Positions 46,201 through 48,475 of a DNA stretch of 64,000 nt are shown here, one piece after another (position 1 is the first letter of the stretch; every line of letters begins with the position of its first letter). The stretch spans positions 14,493,001 through 14,557,000 of the forward strand of contig NC_079888.1 of assembly GCF_029227915.1 (NCBI RefSeq), read 5' to 3'. The notes beneath the pieces are model-generated. The model was not told where the DNA came from. It saw nothing but the letters and a program-made list of their open reading frames with translations, and searched no databases. The translations under genes were made by a program, and so were the position numbers. The DNA comes from Hydractinia symbiolongicarpus. Its lineage: Eukaryota; Cnidaria; Hydrozoa; Anthoathecata; Hydractiniidae.

Positions 46201-46228
46201 AACACAACATGATAATGTAAAAAATCAT
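16841..46228 (-). CDS. Receptor-like type I membrane protein with ITAM, gene B (seven exons)
   Basis: Minus-strand exons: 46228-46042 (187 nt), 39250-39021 (230), 38585-38453 (133), 19216-18862 (355), 18066-18039 (28), 17935-17858 (78), 16987-16841 (147). The sum is 1158 nt and every phase joins without a stop, giving 385 aa. Exon lengths and phases mirror gene A exactly for exons 1 and 3. Intron 3 (38452-19217) is about 19.2 kb and contains a complete Polinton and two satellites. The order is signal peptide, Cys-containing ectodomain, Thr-rich stalk, membrane segment and short tyrosine tail. The long intron makes the link between exons 3 and 4 an inference, supported by phase and by homology of each exon to gene A. 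Confidence 0.72.
18155..18824 (+). mobile_element. piggyBac-type MITE, old copy in gene B intron/exon neighbourhood
   Basis: Shares order and sequence with the elements at 43640-44381 and 50514-51257: 'cttggtacacttacagtacgtcat', 'acaaaatggca', 'ggaaatcgaattaatcacgtg' and a right end 'gaatagggtta'. Diverged and lacking the perfect poly-C hairpins and TTAA flanks of the younger copies. It lies between gene B exons 5 and 4. Confidence 0.65.
19729..20867. repeat. Tandem satellite, AATGTTGTTTTGGAAAGAT unit
   Basis: About 1.1 kb of imperfect units of 17-20 bp (consensus 'aatgttgttttggaaagat'). A higher-order pattern is visible: a variant 'aatgctgttctcgaaagat' recurs at irregular intervals (19911, 20207, 20320, 20429, 20619). 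It is translatable on the minus strand into a repetitive peptide, but this is an artefact of a unit lacking stops. It lies about 500 bp from the Polinton's left end, inside gene B intron 3. Confidence 0.9.
20858..20891. repeat. (AAAC)n microsatellite
   Basis: Simple run of 'aaac' units closing the satellite. Confidence 0.85.
21361..21365. other. Polinton target-site duplication, left
   Basis: GTTGA directly precedes the left terminal repeat; the same five bases directly follow the right terminal repeat (36859-36863). Confidence 0.75.
21366..21490 (+). repeat. Polinton terminal inverted repeat, left
   Basis: 125 bp, starting ACACATAGAAAGTGGAG and ending TGTGCAAAGGGTC. It matches the complement of 36734-36858 except at one base in the 'aaaccctacttt' block. 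Confidence 0.95.
21508..21627 (+). repeat. Four tandem 30-bp repeats inside the left end
   Basis: Unit begins CACGTGACATCATACC and ends CTCAAATGAGTAAAA; copies start at 21508, 21538, 21568 and 21598, the last slightly diverged, with a decayed fifth. The unit contains a CACGTG E-box palindrome and lies between the terminal repeat and the first gene, a suitable place for a promoter or replication-factor array. It is absent at the right end. Confidence 0.88.
21668..21970 (+). pseudogene. Detached N-terminus of Polinton DNA polymerase
   Basis: 100-residue frame with a basic amphipathic start (MSFFRNAISKLYSAV) and an acidic end (EEEQVEEVDH). In related Polinton polymerases as I recall them, a similar leader is continuous with the polymerase. 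Here two short out-of-frame steps (about 21955 and 21980) separate it from the next frame; the intervening frame reads VIIDISEV. AATAAA precedes the ATG directly. It could alternatively be a separate small gene (a terminal-protein candidate), but the downstream continuity of motifs favours a frameshifted leader. Confidence 0.6.
21974..25557 (+). pseudogene. polB: Protein-primed family B DNA polymerase (pPolB), inactivated
   Basis: Would copy the element by protein priming. Visible order: conserved N-terminal block (TPEWL...NPKNEDEQSFKWAVITALHH), C2H2-like finger (22777-22840), exonuclease motif I YADTEC (about 22937-22954), an endonuclease-VII-like zinc knuckle (CLICKGVF...DHCHYTGQYRG, about 23226-23341), altered exo II (HNRSRYDD where relatives have a Gly before YD), palm motif A YIDANNLYGG (24364-24393) and motif C MDTDS (25012-25026). 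Lesions: frameshift near 23712; motif B missing through an in-frame gap at about 24807, where KLM runs straight into KLAS; TGA at 25006-25008 just before motif C; and leader frameshifts. The protein cannot be active. Confidence 0.9.
25689..26246 (+). pseudogene. Unknown Polinton protein interrupted by in-frame TGA
   Basis: Two frames (25689-25886 and 25896-26246) are in the same phase, separated only by TGA at 25884-25886. The first part has a hydrophobic N-terminus (MILELLLVMLYVSFLYVYC), the second an acidic-basic stretch including LWLAPVSLFCTVFNHLDW. A CGA-to-TGA transition is the simplest cause. TAATAAAA immediately precedes the ATG. No family recognised; probably a membrane-associated structural or assembly protein judging from its position before the other small membrane genes. 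Confidence 0.55.
26243..26535 (+). repeat. Partial tandem duplication of the next gene's 5' end with 46-bp repeats
   Basis: ATTTGTACGTCTCACGACTT and the following ACAAATAAATGAGTGAA occur here (about 26250-26285) and again directly before the gene at 26538. Between them are three 46-bp copies of a segment of that gene (starting at 26341, 26387 and 26433). As 46 is not a multiple of three, the duplicated frame is broken. This is replication-slippage debris, non-coding. Confidence 0.85.
26538..26867 (+). CDS. Small single-pass membrane protein of the Polinton
   Basis: 109 aa: a basic N-terminal half (KRLAEYNRKNKADLQK), one membrane segment at residues 55-76, then a basic tail. The tail contains two copies of the dispersed hairpin element, read as PSVTAGV (80-86) and DRLAAQQQ (91-98). 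The start is chosen at the ATG fused to AATAA(ATG). No known family; membrane proteins of this size occur beside the ATPase in animal Polintons. May be a virion membrane or minor capsid component (inference). Confidence 0.72.
   Translation: MSESNQVITKKNEGRVAAGKRLAEYNRKNKADLQKNLGKSTSQEGQELVASPHKFSLYVAGGLAAVLTVCVAVYYIRKKPSVTAGVRVSADRLAAQQQKPSKIDIFEMR
26774..26793 (+). repeat. Dispersed hairpin element, copy 1 (diverged)
   Basis: GCCTAGCGTCACCGCAGGAG; same frame as the integrase copy (PSVTAG against PSGSAG). Confidence 0.6.
26808..26830 (+). repeat. Dispersed hairpin element, copy 2
   Basis: GATCGCCTGGCGGCTCAGCA, in frame as DRLAAQQ. Confidence 0.8.
26878..27120 (+). CDS. Small hydrophobic Polinton protein
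   Basis: 80 aa starting at an ATG overlapping AATAAATG. Hydrophobic stretches SVRLVSYTIVLALGAK and LKLAGYMTGAILFDDYAI suggest one or two membrane helices; the end is basic (WWYKRSMMPPK). It lies 10 bp after the preceding gene and 20 bp before the ATPase, so it is likely co-expressed with them. Family not recognised. Confidence 0.68.
   Translation: MSSKEYQKEVDDSLWESVRLVSYTIVLALGAKKALGVSRPGAKMDMEDGLKLAGYMTGAILFDDYAIKQWWYKRSMMPPK
27141..27740 (+). CDS. Genome-packaging ATPase (FtsK-HerA/A32 type)
   Basis: 199 aa. Walker A GPTSCGKT at residues 16-23, Walker B TLFIVDDM at 91-98, followed by the sensor-like block ISGRHRKHSLWLLTQSY (about 117-132) characteristic of A32-like packaging ATPases of Polintons, adintoviruses and virophages. 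It would pump the element's DNA into a capsid. The reading frame is intact with all key residues, unlike the polymerase and integrase. AATAAAT lies directly before the ATG. Confidence 0.93.
   Translation: MTLDIIKDPHTAIFTGPTSCGKTQCVLDLLENEYRQHFDNIIILCPTLRWNKTFLERSSLWEDDYVFLVEPKEQLFEWIQKLSSLLAGEETLFIVDDMIADDSLDKKRQPLLELAISGRHRKHSLWLLTQSYTALPKNLRRQKKQLFMWYPHERSDMKLVDEETNMISDWENIKAQLKKSKHACLYVRLEHPRSYKIVG
27769..27897 (+). CDS. Small ORF after the ATPase
   Basis: 42 residues: basic N-terminus (MRASLNRLLRAHSRLIDAV) followed by an acidic stretch and DIEELCKKYL; predicted helical. It lies 28 bp after the ATPase stop and 37 bp before a strong hairpin. An overlapping ATG at 27762 gives only 23 codons. 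Too short for confident assignment. Confidence 0.4.
   Translation: MRASLNRLLRAHSRLIDAVDNDDDSKLVNTTRDIEELCKKYL
27934..27960 (+). terminator. Hairpin TTTTGTGACT / AGTCACAAAA
   Basis: Perfect 10-bp stem with a 7-nt loop, followed by an A run, between the packaging gene group and the Fic gene. The same stem recurs at 36284-36309. Placement suggests a boundary of transcription units. Confidence 0.7.
27969..27982 (+). promoter_or_regulatory. Shared upstream motif GTTGAGCCTTGGCG (Fic)
   Basis: Exact 14-mer, 16 nt before the Fic ATG; its only other copy is 8 nt before the Bro-N ATG. Confidence 0.6.
27999..28775 (+). CDS. Fic-domain protein carried by the Polinton
   Basis: 258 aa from the ATG at 27999 (an earlier in-frame GTG is not needed). 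Fic proteins transfer AMP or other phosphate-containing groups onto proteins. The catalytic motif HPFEDGNGRL is present (His about residue 190); the Arg that normally ends the motif (HxFxxGNGRxxR) is Gly here. The flap segment TGKYRTTKAFAGFHEF precedes it. TYTFEG at residues 54-59 fits the (S/T)xxxE(G/N) inhibitory-helix motif lying N-terminal to the core, so the protein looks autoinhibited. Frame intact, isolated between two hairpins with its own upstream motif. Probable role: modifying a host or competing-element protein (inference). Confidence 0.88.
   Translation: MEKLKRQYWMVDEDEYRNVLNKTARLAELSRKRKNHAYVEEFLKGWEALFAYGTYTFEGEVDSNFSASDAWKLMQDPEDAHLDEKTKSFKRQMLNFTRALKWMQCCGRLTPDKIQTIHEIMMRGEKHRGGKPVLTGKYRTTKAFAGFHEFAPVSAIPRLVIDALDRYYSTETDDLIWNAVRLFMDLINIHPFEDGNGRLVGLVISHVLVESGMSLFPVLLSSSHRRGRRHYLLVCRSLMKVWDNFEQNLALLGKSKIH
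28782..28795 (+). promoter_or_regulatory. Shared upstream motif GTTGAGCCTTGGCG (Bro-N)
   Basis: Second exact copy of the 14-mer, between the Fic stop and the Bro-N ATG. Confidence 0.6.
28804..29070 (+). pseudogene. Bro-N domain protein, truncated
   Basis: 88 aa. FFEGSKVRSLYIKEGGQCLV, then AKDVWRAVGYNDNRDGRKAI and HVPEKHVKR match the BRO-family N-terminal DNA-binding domain (an F..vrv..i...fvakDV...GY pattern). After VDIDPLH the sequence ends abruptly in about ten non-matching residues (SDRTSKALSIWS), so the usual continuation and C-terminal domain are lost by frameshift or deletion. Bro genes are common cargo of large DNA viruses and phages. Start placed at ATG 28804. Confidence 0.75.
29071..29217. 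other. Convergent intergenic region between Bro-N and integrase
   Basis: About 150 bp with two hairpin-forming stretches: one at 29113-29143 and a GGTTCACC/AGGGGAACC pair near 29170-29192. No coding signal. Confidence 0.5.
29113..29143 (+). terminator. T-rich hairpin TTTTTTGTAA / TTACAAAAA
   Basis: About 9-bp stem resembling the other two A/T-tipped hairpins; lies between convergent genes. Confidence 0.55.
29218..30274 (-). pseudogene. int: Retroviral-type DDE integrase of the Polinton, inactivated
   Basis: Reads leftward from ATG 30274 (AAAATAAAC before it; an in-frame ATG at 30295 is an alternative). The rve core shows Asp 1 in HQFDLLSMP and Asp 2 in MIDAGTEF. The third acidic position (TAFV-x-NFN) is Lys (codon 29723-29725) where the family has Glu, so the active site is lost. 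A 16-bp tandem duplication (29510-29525 repeated as 29526-29541) shifts the frame; the true C-terminus continues in another frame to 29218 (DGFYRYLMQSGEEHGDQRRR...). A copy of the dispersed hairpin element adds residues SPSGSAGA there. Normally this enzyme inserts the element and makes the target duplication. Confidence 0.9.
29303..29325 (-). repeat. Dispersed hairpin element, copy 3 (within integrase)
   Basis: On the minus strand CGCCTAGCGGCTCCGCAGG, read in a different frame (PSGSAG) from the DRLAA copies. Confidence 0.82.
30320..30718 (-). CDS. Membrane protein with helical middle, Polinton
   Basis: 132 aa from ATG 30718 (preceded by AAATAAAG; the longer frame from 30811 overlaps the capsid gene's end). 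N-terminal hydrophobic segment (SILVPTGVAIINALAFSGG), a charged helical middle (GEAERKRHDKAIEQLQAAQQ), and a C-terminal hydrophobic segment (LTFIVGSLALLGFAVYKFA). Similar proteins occur in cnidarian Polintons as I recall, without known function. It lies 20 bp after the capsid gene and is likely co-transcribed. Confidence 0.68.
   Translation of the reverse strand: MASILVPTGVAIINALAFSGGNYLISKLSGHGEAERKRHDKAIEQLQAAQQQWVRDRQAKIDWYSHQRELKRQAGESLKELDEGMRDYYITTIEKAPKLSDFYTPSKQQQDGELTFIVGSLALLGFAVYKFA
30739..32022 (-). CDS. Major capsid protein candidate (double jelly-roll type)
   Basis: 427 aa, frame intact. Start at ATG 32022 with AATAAAGC before it. The N-terminal block IPSTINQNEDLYVDIPNMG, then FPGSIKLLFDLEL and SIGKSLVENLRI-like order (here NIGKSLVENLRINL), followed by YKDLWLPKF, agrees with major capsid proteins of animal Polintons/adintoviruses as I know them. 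The strongly beta-rich composition and length (about 430) fit. It would form the hexon-like shell. Assignment is from motif recall; a structure prediction would settle it. Confidence 0.72.
   Translation of the reverse strand: MSNIFGTKLDPYAEIKTMLAMQGKKQRVKVSHIPSTINQNEDLYVDIPNMGQNDVIFPGSIKLLFDLELTRTNTRCTIVSNIGKSLVENLRINLKDNEVQNISDYRVLATYKDLWLPKFDRENNLILEGINPNDGTIRALQVKATDHVGTDEEKAIVAAYGSTFCVPTGKMFELTRDLPFYQPGLRDRFQFVIHFASYGDVIKDAGTPAVGSTAAKPPDAAYKITDIALKFDKVNNEALALAMMSRYRSLALPYERLLRSKVVMIKKADTSYNLQIKTPSKSLKGVLLLFVDPGKVKAYSGANEVFYNPKIEKISITVEGEPNELYTHAMLPKDHFEQIVNLFGSHDSKVTIGQFFTERYALFVDFRALPDHSLHGSGRPLESVSDGITLHMTKKADGTTGDIKCYVFLLQDAQLNILDGCFHSLKY
32023..32055. promoter_or_regulatory. 33-bp divergent promoter region
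   Basis: Lies between the start codons of the capsid gene (minus) and the 435-aa membrane protein (plus). AATAAA faces each start codon on its own strand. Confidence 0.55.
32056..33363 (+). CDS. Large coiled-coil membrane protein, Polinton
   Basis: 435 aa. Acidic N-terminus with two DRLAA-type element copies, a long charged helical region (about residues 190-320, e.g. LNLELQTLRGNLKHLKSKM), then a hydrophobic C-terminal part with segments ITIASIISAVGLLISTIVLA, ALPGIIGTVVSFFFRVAA and LYMAIAAAVALFWHML. A Gly/Ala-rich linker separates the first two. Similar proteins accompany cnidarian Polintons in my recollection; function unknown, plausibly virion membrane or internal scaffold. Frame intact. 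Confidence 0.7.
   Translation: MPINPIYEGDDFTPELDEDFSRPDANITPDRLAALQEHHQQDQEQSGSARGDLTRQREELLKSKVDDLYEHLGEKLGQPIARFYNDFEARGNQLLFDGIEITKRHGELRSVAEIKRRLGTNRMRAMGFTDYTTPNKGSKAMAQKILNEIVHVDRLAAQQQKADDIEMMPLLENVLDETESLIEETPFGASEAFTERERRGLNLELQTLRGNLKHLKSKMIFYDSDLAKAEAKVKRLETKKATPGVSEEQQTIWNEDIARAREELERLPDQKEAVREAHGLLSSDTQSQLKAIKETLMKIKEDDKSLTEKLRILFKEQGITIASIISAVGLLISTIVLAVTGGGSATGAGGSAAGKGFIQKQLERLGKFLKYLAGKAGAALPGIIGTVVSFFFRVAARVVEYVAKHLYMAIAAAVALFWHMLGREAARNIVPNYRR
32143..32167 (+). repeat. Dispersed hairpin element, copy 4
   Basis: GATCGCCTGGCGGCTCTGCA followed by AGAGC. The hairpin arms GCTCT/AGAGC differ from GCTCC/GGAGC by a compensatory pair. Confidence 0.82.
32512..32537 (+). repeat. Dispersed hairpin element, copy 5
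   Basis: GATCGCCTAGCGGCCCAGCA; in frame as DRLAAQQQ. The 3' arm is decayed. Confidence 0.75.
33363..33416 (+). terminator. Hairpin plus dispersed element between convergent genes
   Basis: TCTAGTATATTG and CAAACATATTAGA form a stem of about 11-12 bp around a short loop, followed at 33391-33412 by copy 6 of the dispersed element (arms CTCA/TGAG). It occupies the whole gap between two convergent genes. The same composite, inverted, is at 35947-35990. Confidence 0.65.
33391..33412 (+). repeat. Dispersed hairpin element, copy 6 (non-coding)
   Basis: CGCCTAGCGACTCAGCATGA then GC; outside any gene, arms GCTCA-type paired with TGAGC. Confidence 0.75.
33417..34568 (-). CDS. Tail-anchored structural protein candidate
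   Basis: 383 aa from ATG 34568. Composition suggests a folded beta-containing body (SYNHKAKYKSNRGEWPLGVI near the start), a central basic/helical part, and a single hydrophobic C-terminal segment (ATLVTAGVGLILAYLWLK). No family recognised with confidence. It sits among capsid-type genes and shares an 18-bp divergent start region with the penton-like gene, so a virion role is likely. The frame is intact. Confidence 0.62.
   Translation of the reverse strand: MNIYSYNHKAKYKSNRGEWPLGVINLEHQDLYVSTESHIPVTFSMFTKYPIKVPTNLLNDPVSVNWTGQALGYWNIQVNFAFHCASTALGISAKHLNGSVPLINSIFKFHVYYHTRRILARMKVPMPYDDGFSQYENPYSTSGYAQICREYGADPNAQYKFKALMSSLTNGRWWPQVDGDWAKFIMPTSQGLTSEGLSKLSESIRVYVILLLGSQADAKASLIGSDADNFTARQILLQKFEAMVQREENVGRDITEFQKVLQYARTPVNFAVMHHVYMLPSDMNLRIGKIVGYNNNILIALASAMIGIRLDLNNAKPRGKPTQPRFLKRGATRQEISRSLNQGSEKMPPMPQSDLGNGNLREDTKATLVTAGVGLILAYLWLK
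34569..34586. promoter_or_regulatory. 18-bp divergent start region, near-palindromic
   Basis: The two opposing start codons are included in CATGTTTCTTTAAGAATAAA followed by CATG; the outer AAACATG on each strand is shared, so both genes begin from one palindrome. Confidence 0.6.
34587..35255 (+). CDS. Minor capsid (penton-like) protein candidate
   Basis: 222 aa from ATG 34587 (AATAAAC before it). Starts MRQLYVTDIEKPTIF and ends in a beta-rich block (RLEFILTDEHHHEKNVSFVG then ITMHLLIE) that resembles the C-terminal strands of Polinton penton-type single jelly-roll proteins. Length also fits. Its stop codon overlaps the AATAAATG of the next gene. Assignment is by fold-like pattern, not by a unique motif. 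Confidence 0.6.
   Translation: MRQLYVTDIEKPTIFDDYLGQDTRIALKSISIRPVWLNLYSNNDFTIRKVGPDQTVTRITIMNGLYKIEDIAAIVNSQAGDKIKLFVLRNGLCRLRVSDGYTVVIHRQLQELMGLPYDPAKKYFTKGDYDSYYKTDVYQRLRLVCPQLNEDDCLLDGKKSKILALLPTKELKWGDMLTWSFDTPIYLPLKGSTDRLEFILTDEHHHEKNVSFVGITMHLLIE
35256..35924 (+). pseudogene. Membrane protein interrupted by in-frame TAG
   Basis: The first frame (35256-35744, 162 aa) has an N-terminal copy of the dispersed element (DRLAAPQE), a charged helix (RLKKIEEIEQYLRSEIKERE) and two hydrophobic segments (MIAVTVITSAAGIATLAT, IGLEAAALAVGIGQ). TAG at 35742-35744 stops it at DDEFT, but the same phase stays open to 35924 through a charged helix (QEKQRYMVLKEQIRQR) ending AQYASAT. In related proteins I recall, both parts are one chain, and the fossil at 54787-54885 has the same C-terminus. 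The mutation or readthrough cannot be told apart from sequence. Confidence 0.65.
35316..35340 (+). repeat. Dispersed hairpin element, copy 7
   Basis: GATCGCCTGGCGGCTCCGCA then GGAGC; immediately preceded by another palindrome GCTCCTGAGCAGGAGC. Confidence 0.85.
35947..35990 (-). terminator. Dispersed element copy 8 plus hairpin between convergent genes
   Basis: Inverse of the 33363-33412 composite: on the minus strand a TAGTATGT...ACATATTAGA stem, then GATCGCCTAGCGGCTCAGCA. The stop codon of the SAP-like gene lies inside the stem. Confidence 0.62.
35985..36245 (-). CDS. SAP-like small DNA-binding protein
   Basis: 86 aa from ATG 36245 (an upstream GTG at 36305 lies inside a hairpin and is unlikely to be used). 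Residues LRQEAKALGLKVYSTLKRID then LVEAI fit the SAP helix-turn-helix pattern (DNA binding). A YCEPC pair of cysteines and an acidic end (DGDLLIDQDTEEV) follow. A homologue lies in the Polinton fossil at 55255-55061 in the same relative position. Probable role: packaging or regulation of element DNA (inference). Confidence 0.68.
   Translation of the reverse strand: MDKLRQEAKALGLKVYSTLKRIDLVEAICKVKYKDASTQTDGPYCEPCAKIAWEKNLEQYLRDLAKKRVVHDGDLLIDQDTEEVIV
36284..36309 (-). terminator. Hairpin TTTTGTGACTG / CAGTCACAAAA
   Basis: Perfect 11-bp stem with a 4-nt loop, directly after the stop of the OB-like gene; shares its 10-nt arms with the hairpin at 27934. Confidence 0.7.
36319..36639 (-). CDS. 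Possible OB-fold (ssDNA-binding-like) protein
   Basis: 106 aa from ATG 36639 (ATAATAAAGAG before it; the longer frame to 36870 runs through the terminal repeat and is rejected). A helix (LSAEQFDALKSEHESIKKW) is followed by alternating strands (IIFKIEYVEEIKTKKGDATV, IALIDCDGERIRAWAT, FYYDYDLVEVED) compatible with an OB barrel. Position next to the element end suits a replication protein. No signature motif; function is a guess from pattern. Confidence 0.5.
   Translation of the reverse strand: MPFLSAEQFDALKSEHESIKKWRDVPTGIIFKIEYVEEIKTKKGDATVIALIDCDGERIRAWATSVLREALIGRTGQMFIKSLGKKQSTKNPGQFYYDYDLVEVED
36734..36858 (-). repeat. Polinton terminal inverted repeat, right
   Basis: Inverse of 21366-21490, 124 of 125 bases identical. 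Confidence 0.95.
36859..36863. other. Polinton target-site duplication, right
   Basis: GTTGA, matching 21361-21365. Confidence 0.75.
37238..37665. repeat. 49-bp palindromic AT satellite
   Basis: About eight to nine units of about 49 bp, each containing the hairpin CCACTTAATATTTTTTAAGT followed by GG and a 'ttttttattaaaaaata' spacer. Starts 380 bp from the right end of the Polinton. Confidence 0.9.
37975..38130. repeat. Short repeat array with AACAAGTGG / CCACTTGT hairpins
   Basis: Three imperfect units of 'aacaagtggaaaa...aaaccacttgtaaaaaaaa', related in style (CCACTT palindrome) to the satellite at 37238. Confidence 0.7.
38453..39250 (-). CDS. Gene B exons 2 and 3 (ectodomain)
   Basis: Exon 2 (39250-39021) starts after attgtag and contains TDVPLITQKM...TMFRITKDGGNLC, parallel to TNVPMITQSM...TELKITKEGENFC of gene A. 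Exon 3 (38585-38453) reads VWPGLLIKLEVRCK then ENCVLFKYEGTAT, nearly the same as gene A exon 3, and like it is 133 nt long. The high similarity of exon 3 against the lower similarity of exon 2 suggests unequal constraint or gene conversion. Cysteines in both exons are shared with gene A. Confidence 0.8.
39600..42074 (-). pseudogene. Older Polinton polymerase fossil, split by an insertion
   Basis: In leftward order: exonuclease block VPFVIHGDF...YKPCGFCIYV (42074-41784); zinc knuckle start DVCHIC (about 41735); YISGIPINKYSASYSQ and YLDSFTLMTSFLNKLF (about 41440-41310); then, after a 0.6-kb foreign segment, LKLTKIHQ...FYIDIYTKL and FLKFINSSVFSK, a motif B equivalent (about 40330-40200); DTDSF-like motif C remains near 39960; and NFVGLRSKLIVF (39750). 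The frame is broken many times. It belongs to a different subfamily from the 21.9-25.6-kb polymerase. Confidence 0.72.
40652..41266 (-). mobile_element. GIY-YIG endonuclease-like fragment within inverted repeats
   Basis: Minus-strand frame 41266-40709 (185 aa) carries a Cys-rich block (CPMIQNCPASNVVYEATI) then KKYVGLCQTAFKKRYATHKT, the GIY-YIG core as seen in Penelope-like retroelements and related proteins. About 60-bp inverted repeats flank it: GATGTAAAAATGACGTCAGT occurs forward at about 40657 and inverted at about 41155, both continuing through 'cgcgtgagtcgtacg'. The left copy lies after the stop, the other within the reading frame. It interrupts the polymerase fossil. Penelope-type pseudo-LTRs in inverted order are one explanation. 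Confidence 0.58.
42075..43489. other. Gene-free stretch
   Basis: Probably contains further unrecognisable polymerase leader; nothing supportable. Confidence 0.3.
43490..44863 (+). mobile_element. Older piggyBac-type MITE interrupted by a younger copy
   Basis: Left part 43490-43635 begins AACCCTATTTGATCCGCGG; right part 44386-44863 ends 'cagaccgaatagggtt'. The two halves join in register with the complete element: 'cgaacacagtttaacagttt' meets 'agtctctgatggtcaaatg'. Confidence 0.7.
43640..44381 (+). mobile_element. Younger piggyBac-type MITE, 742 bp, TTAA-flanked
   Basis: Ends CCCTATTCGGTCCGGGG and the complement of CCCTATTCGGTCCGG; TTAA at 43636-43639 and 44382-44385. Sub-terminal 'gggcggattccgcccccccc' hairpins. 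TTAA duplications with CCY-type tips are diagnostic of piggyBac transposition. No coding capacity. Confidence 0.82.
44864..45563. other. Gene B intron 1, unremarkable part
   Basis: No additional feature seen. Confidence 0.4.
45564..45740 (-). pseudogene. Start-less duplicate of receptor exon 1
   Basis: Paralogous to the exon at 46228-46042 (LCLHTCHCITVTRGERIETA...SPTATFFYLPEYGSC) with the same donor, but both candidate ATGs are mutated (ATA- and TTG-like). If used, it could only be an internal alternative exon. Confidence 0.7.
46042..46228 (-). CDS. Gene B exon 1 (signal peptide)
   Basis: MIFYIIMLCLHTCHCITV then a C-x3-C-x-C block and ATFFYVRGEEKC; 187 nt, identical in length and phase to gene A exon 1. 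The acceptor exon is 39250. Confidence 0.75.
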
Positions 46229-46597
46229 TTTACTAGTTCATAAACCAATGATTATAACTAAATTGCAGCGACAAAACTGTACCAGGAGAATCTGTAGTTT
46301 CTCATCTAAACATTCATATGATCTCTTAATTACTCTTTCTTTAACATTTTTTATTATAAATAAACTTTCTTTATTGGTATTGATCACAAGCGTATTCGTA
46401 ATAGGTAGTTAATAGTGTTTTTTAATCTCATAATGGTTGCATATAACGCTTTTTCTAATAACTACACATTAAAATGATACGGTAAAAAGCAAGCAAAAAG
46501 TGACCTACATAGAAGATAATGTGAGTGGAAAATTTATAAAAAGGAAAATCAATGTAACTTGACTTGTGCTTATTTCTTTTATGAAATATGACACTAT

Positions 46598-46981
46598 TAA
46601 GATTCAAGACACCAAGTTAGCCAAAAACAAGAAGAAAAAGGAAGAAAACATAGGGAAGAGAAGAGAAACGAAATTAAATTTTCAAACCAGACTTCGGATG
46701 TCGAGCATGAGAACAAAATAAATGAAACGCAAAAACAAGAAAGCCATTGTTAGAACACAAATGAATTGATGAGTAATTCTAACTATTACAATATGATTGG
46801 TGAGAAAATAATGCGACGTAATGACGGTAAACCAATGCACATATTTAACGCAGAAAGTATGAACGAATATTAAAACAGTGGAATAATAATGGTTGAAACA
46901 ACTTTGTAGTTGGTAACAAAGAGAAGGATAGCAGTTGGGAAAGTAAAGTTACGAGGCAACTGTTGTTAAGATCGTATAGCA
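46598..46981 (+). pseudogene. Dead copy of the gene A tail exon
   Basis: Aligns by eye to 13714-14142 over its whole length: 'aacacaaatgaattgatgag' and 'taattctaactattacaata' are shared almost exactly. Stops (for example TAG after 'agccattgt') and indels break it. It lies on the strand opposite to gene B, next to exon 1 copies. Confidence 0.8.
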
Positions 46982-47017
46982 CAAGGTGTAACTTATAATA
47001 TTTTGAGATACTAGTCG

Positions 47018-47580
47018 TTAGCCCGTGGAAAAATCCACGGGTTCGGGCGTCCGTTTTATACTGCATTGCGTGCGTCTCGCTACTTGCGCAGCTATGCTAC
47101 CTTTTTGCGTGACAGTCAGACGGACAGACGTATACGGTTTTTATAATATAGATTTTTTGTGAAATAATATGAAATAAATTGACCAGGATTTCTTTTTCCT
47201 GTTTAATTACAAGAAAATCATATTTATTTTAAGTTCATATTTATTTAGTTTTTAAAGGCCTGAAATTGAAATATACTATCGCCCTTCAGAATGCATTATA
47301 TTGAATAAATAAACAAATATAATAAGAGGATATTAGTCACTAGTCGTTATCCCGTGGAAAAATCCACAAGTTCGCCCGTCCTTTTTATACTCGCACAGCT
47401 AAGCTACCATTTTCCATGACAGACAGATAGACAGACAGACGACGTATACGGGTATTTTAATATAGACTAGTCGTTAACCCGTGGAAGAATCCTCAGGGTC
47501 GCCCTCCTTTATATATTGCATTTTGTGTTTCCGTAACAAAAAGACAAACAGACGCACGAATAGACAGACGACAGCTATTA
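47018..47580 (+). repeat. Three copies of a TAGTCGTTAGCCCGTGGAAAA repeat head
   Basis: Copies begin at about 47018, 47342 and 47466, each starting 'ctagtcgtta.cccgtgga' and leading into 'gacagacagacg'-like sequence. GCCCGTGGAAAAATCCACGG is a palindrome. Same family as 3555-4680. Confidence 0.6.
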
Positions 47581-47639
47581 TTGTAGCGATAGCCGGGAGA
47601 CCCGGCGTCGAAACGCTGAGTTAAGCCAAAAGTGTTGTT

Positions 47640-48475
47640 GAACGCCCTGAGGAGCGCTTAGTTAGAGTCGTAAACTGTGCCCCACGGTCAGGTGGAGTGG
47701 TTTAGTACAGATATGCAGTATGTCGTAAATCAAGTGAAGCGCATACACCATTGTAGTGTTGCGACTGTAACATATATTTTAAAAAATAACTTCCTGCAAC
47801 AAAAGCTGAAATAAAAACAGAGTTTACAAACCGTTGTTTCTACGTCATAGCAAATAAAATTAGTCAATATTATTTTATCTCAGTAAATATTAAGAAATTA
47901 ATTGTGACACTGGACTGGGTGCTTAGTACAACTAAACCGTGTCACACACGAGTTAATAGCCGTATAAAACCATTTTCCTAAAAAAACTGTATCGCAACAG
48001 TTAATATAAAAACGGAGAAAACGTTTTTTGGAAAATGTTTTTTGGGAAAGCTTGGTGCACAGGCGTATAAAGATAATGCCATTTTGAAACACAGTGTCTT
48101 GCAGACTGTGTTTAAATAAAAACACAAAAAGAAGTCCTTTGCTAACACGGGGTTGAGCGGTTAGCCCAGTAAACAGTGTTGCACATCCGTACAGGCGTGA
48201 TTCCCGAGAAAGTTTAAAAATTAATTGTCACAGTGGGCTGACCTCCTAGTACATGTAAACCACATTGCACATGCGCCTAGACGTTACAGCCTTACTTAAA
48301 AAACAGTCCGTTGTTAACACTGAGCGTAGCGCTTAGTACAGGTAAATTGTGTCGCACATGCGTATAAGGTTAATAGCCTTTTTCAAAAACCTTCAGTTTA
48401 AATAAAAACATAGGAAACAGACCGTCGTTTAACAACACGGGATAGGCACATAGCACAGGTCTCATTAATAAACTT
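47640..48475. repeat. Diverged tandem units of about 150-180 bp
   Basis: Recurring 'gcttagtacaggtaaa.tgtgtcgcacatgcgtataa' and 'aaacagaccgttgtta.acac' blocks about four times. Similar blocks recur near 57440-57680 and 62740-62830. Confidence 0.5.
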
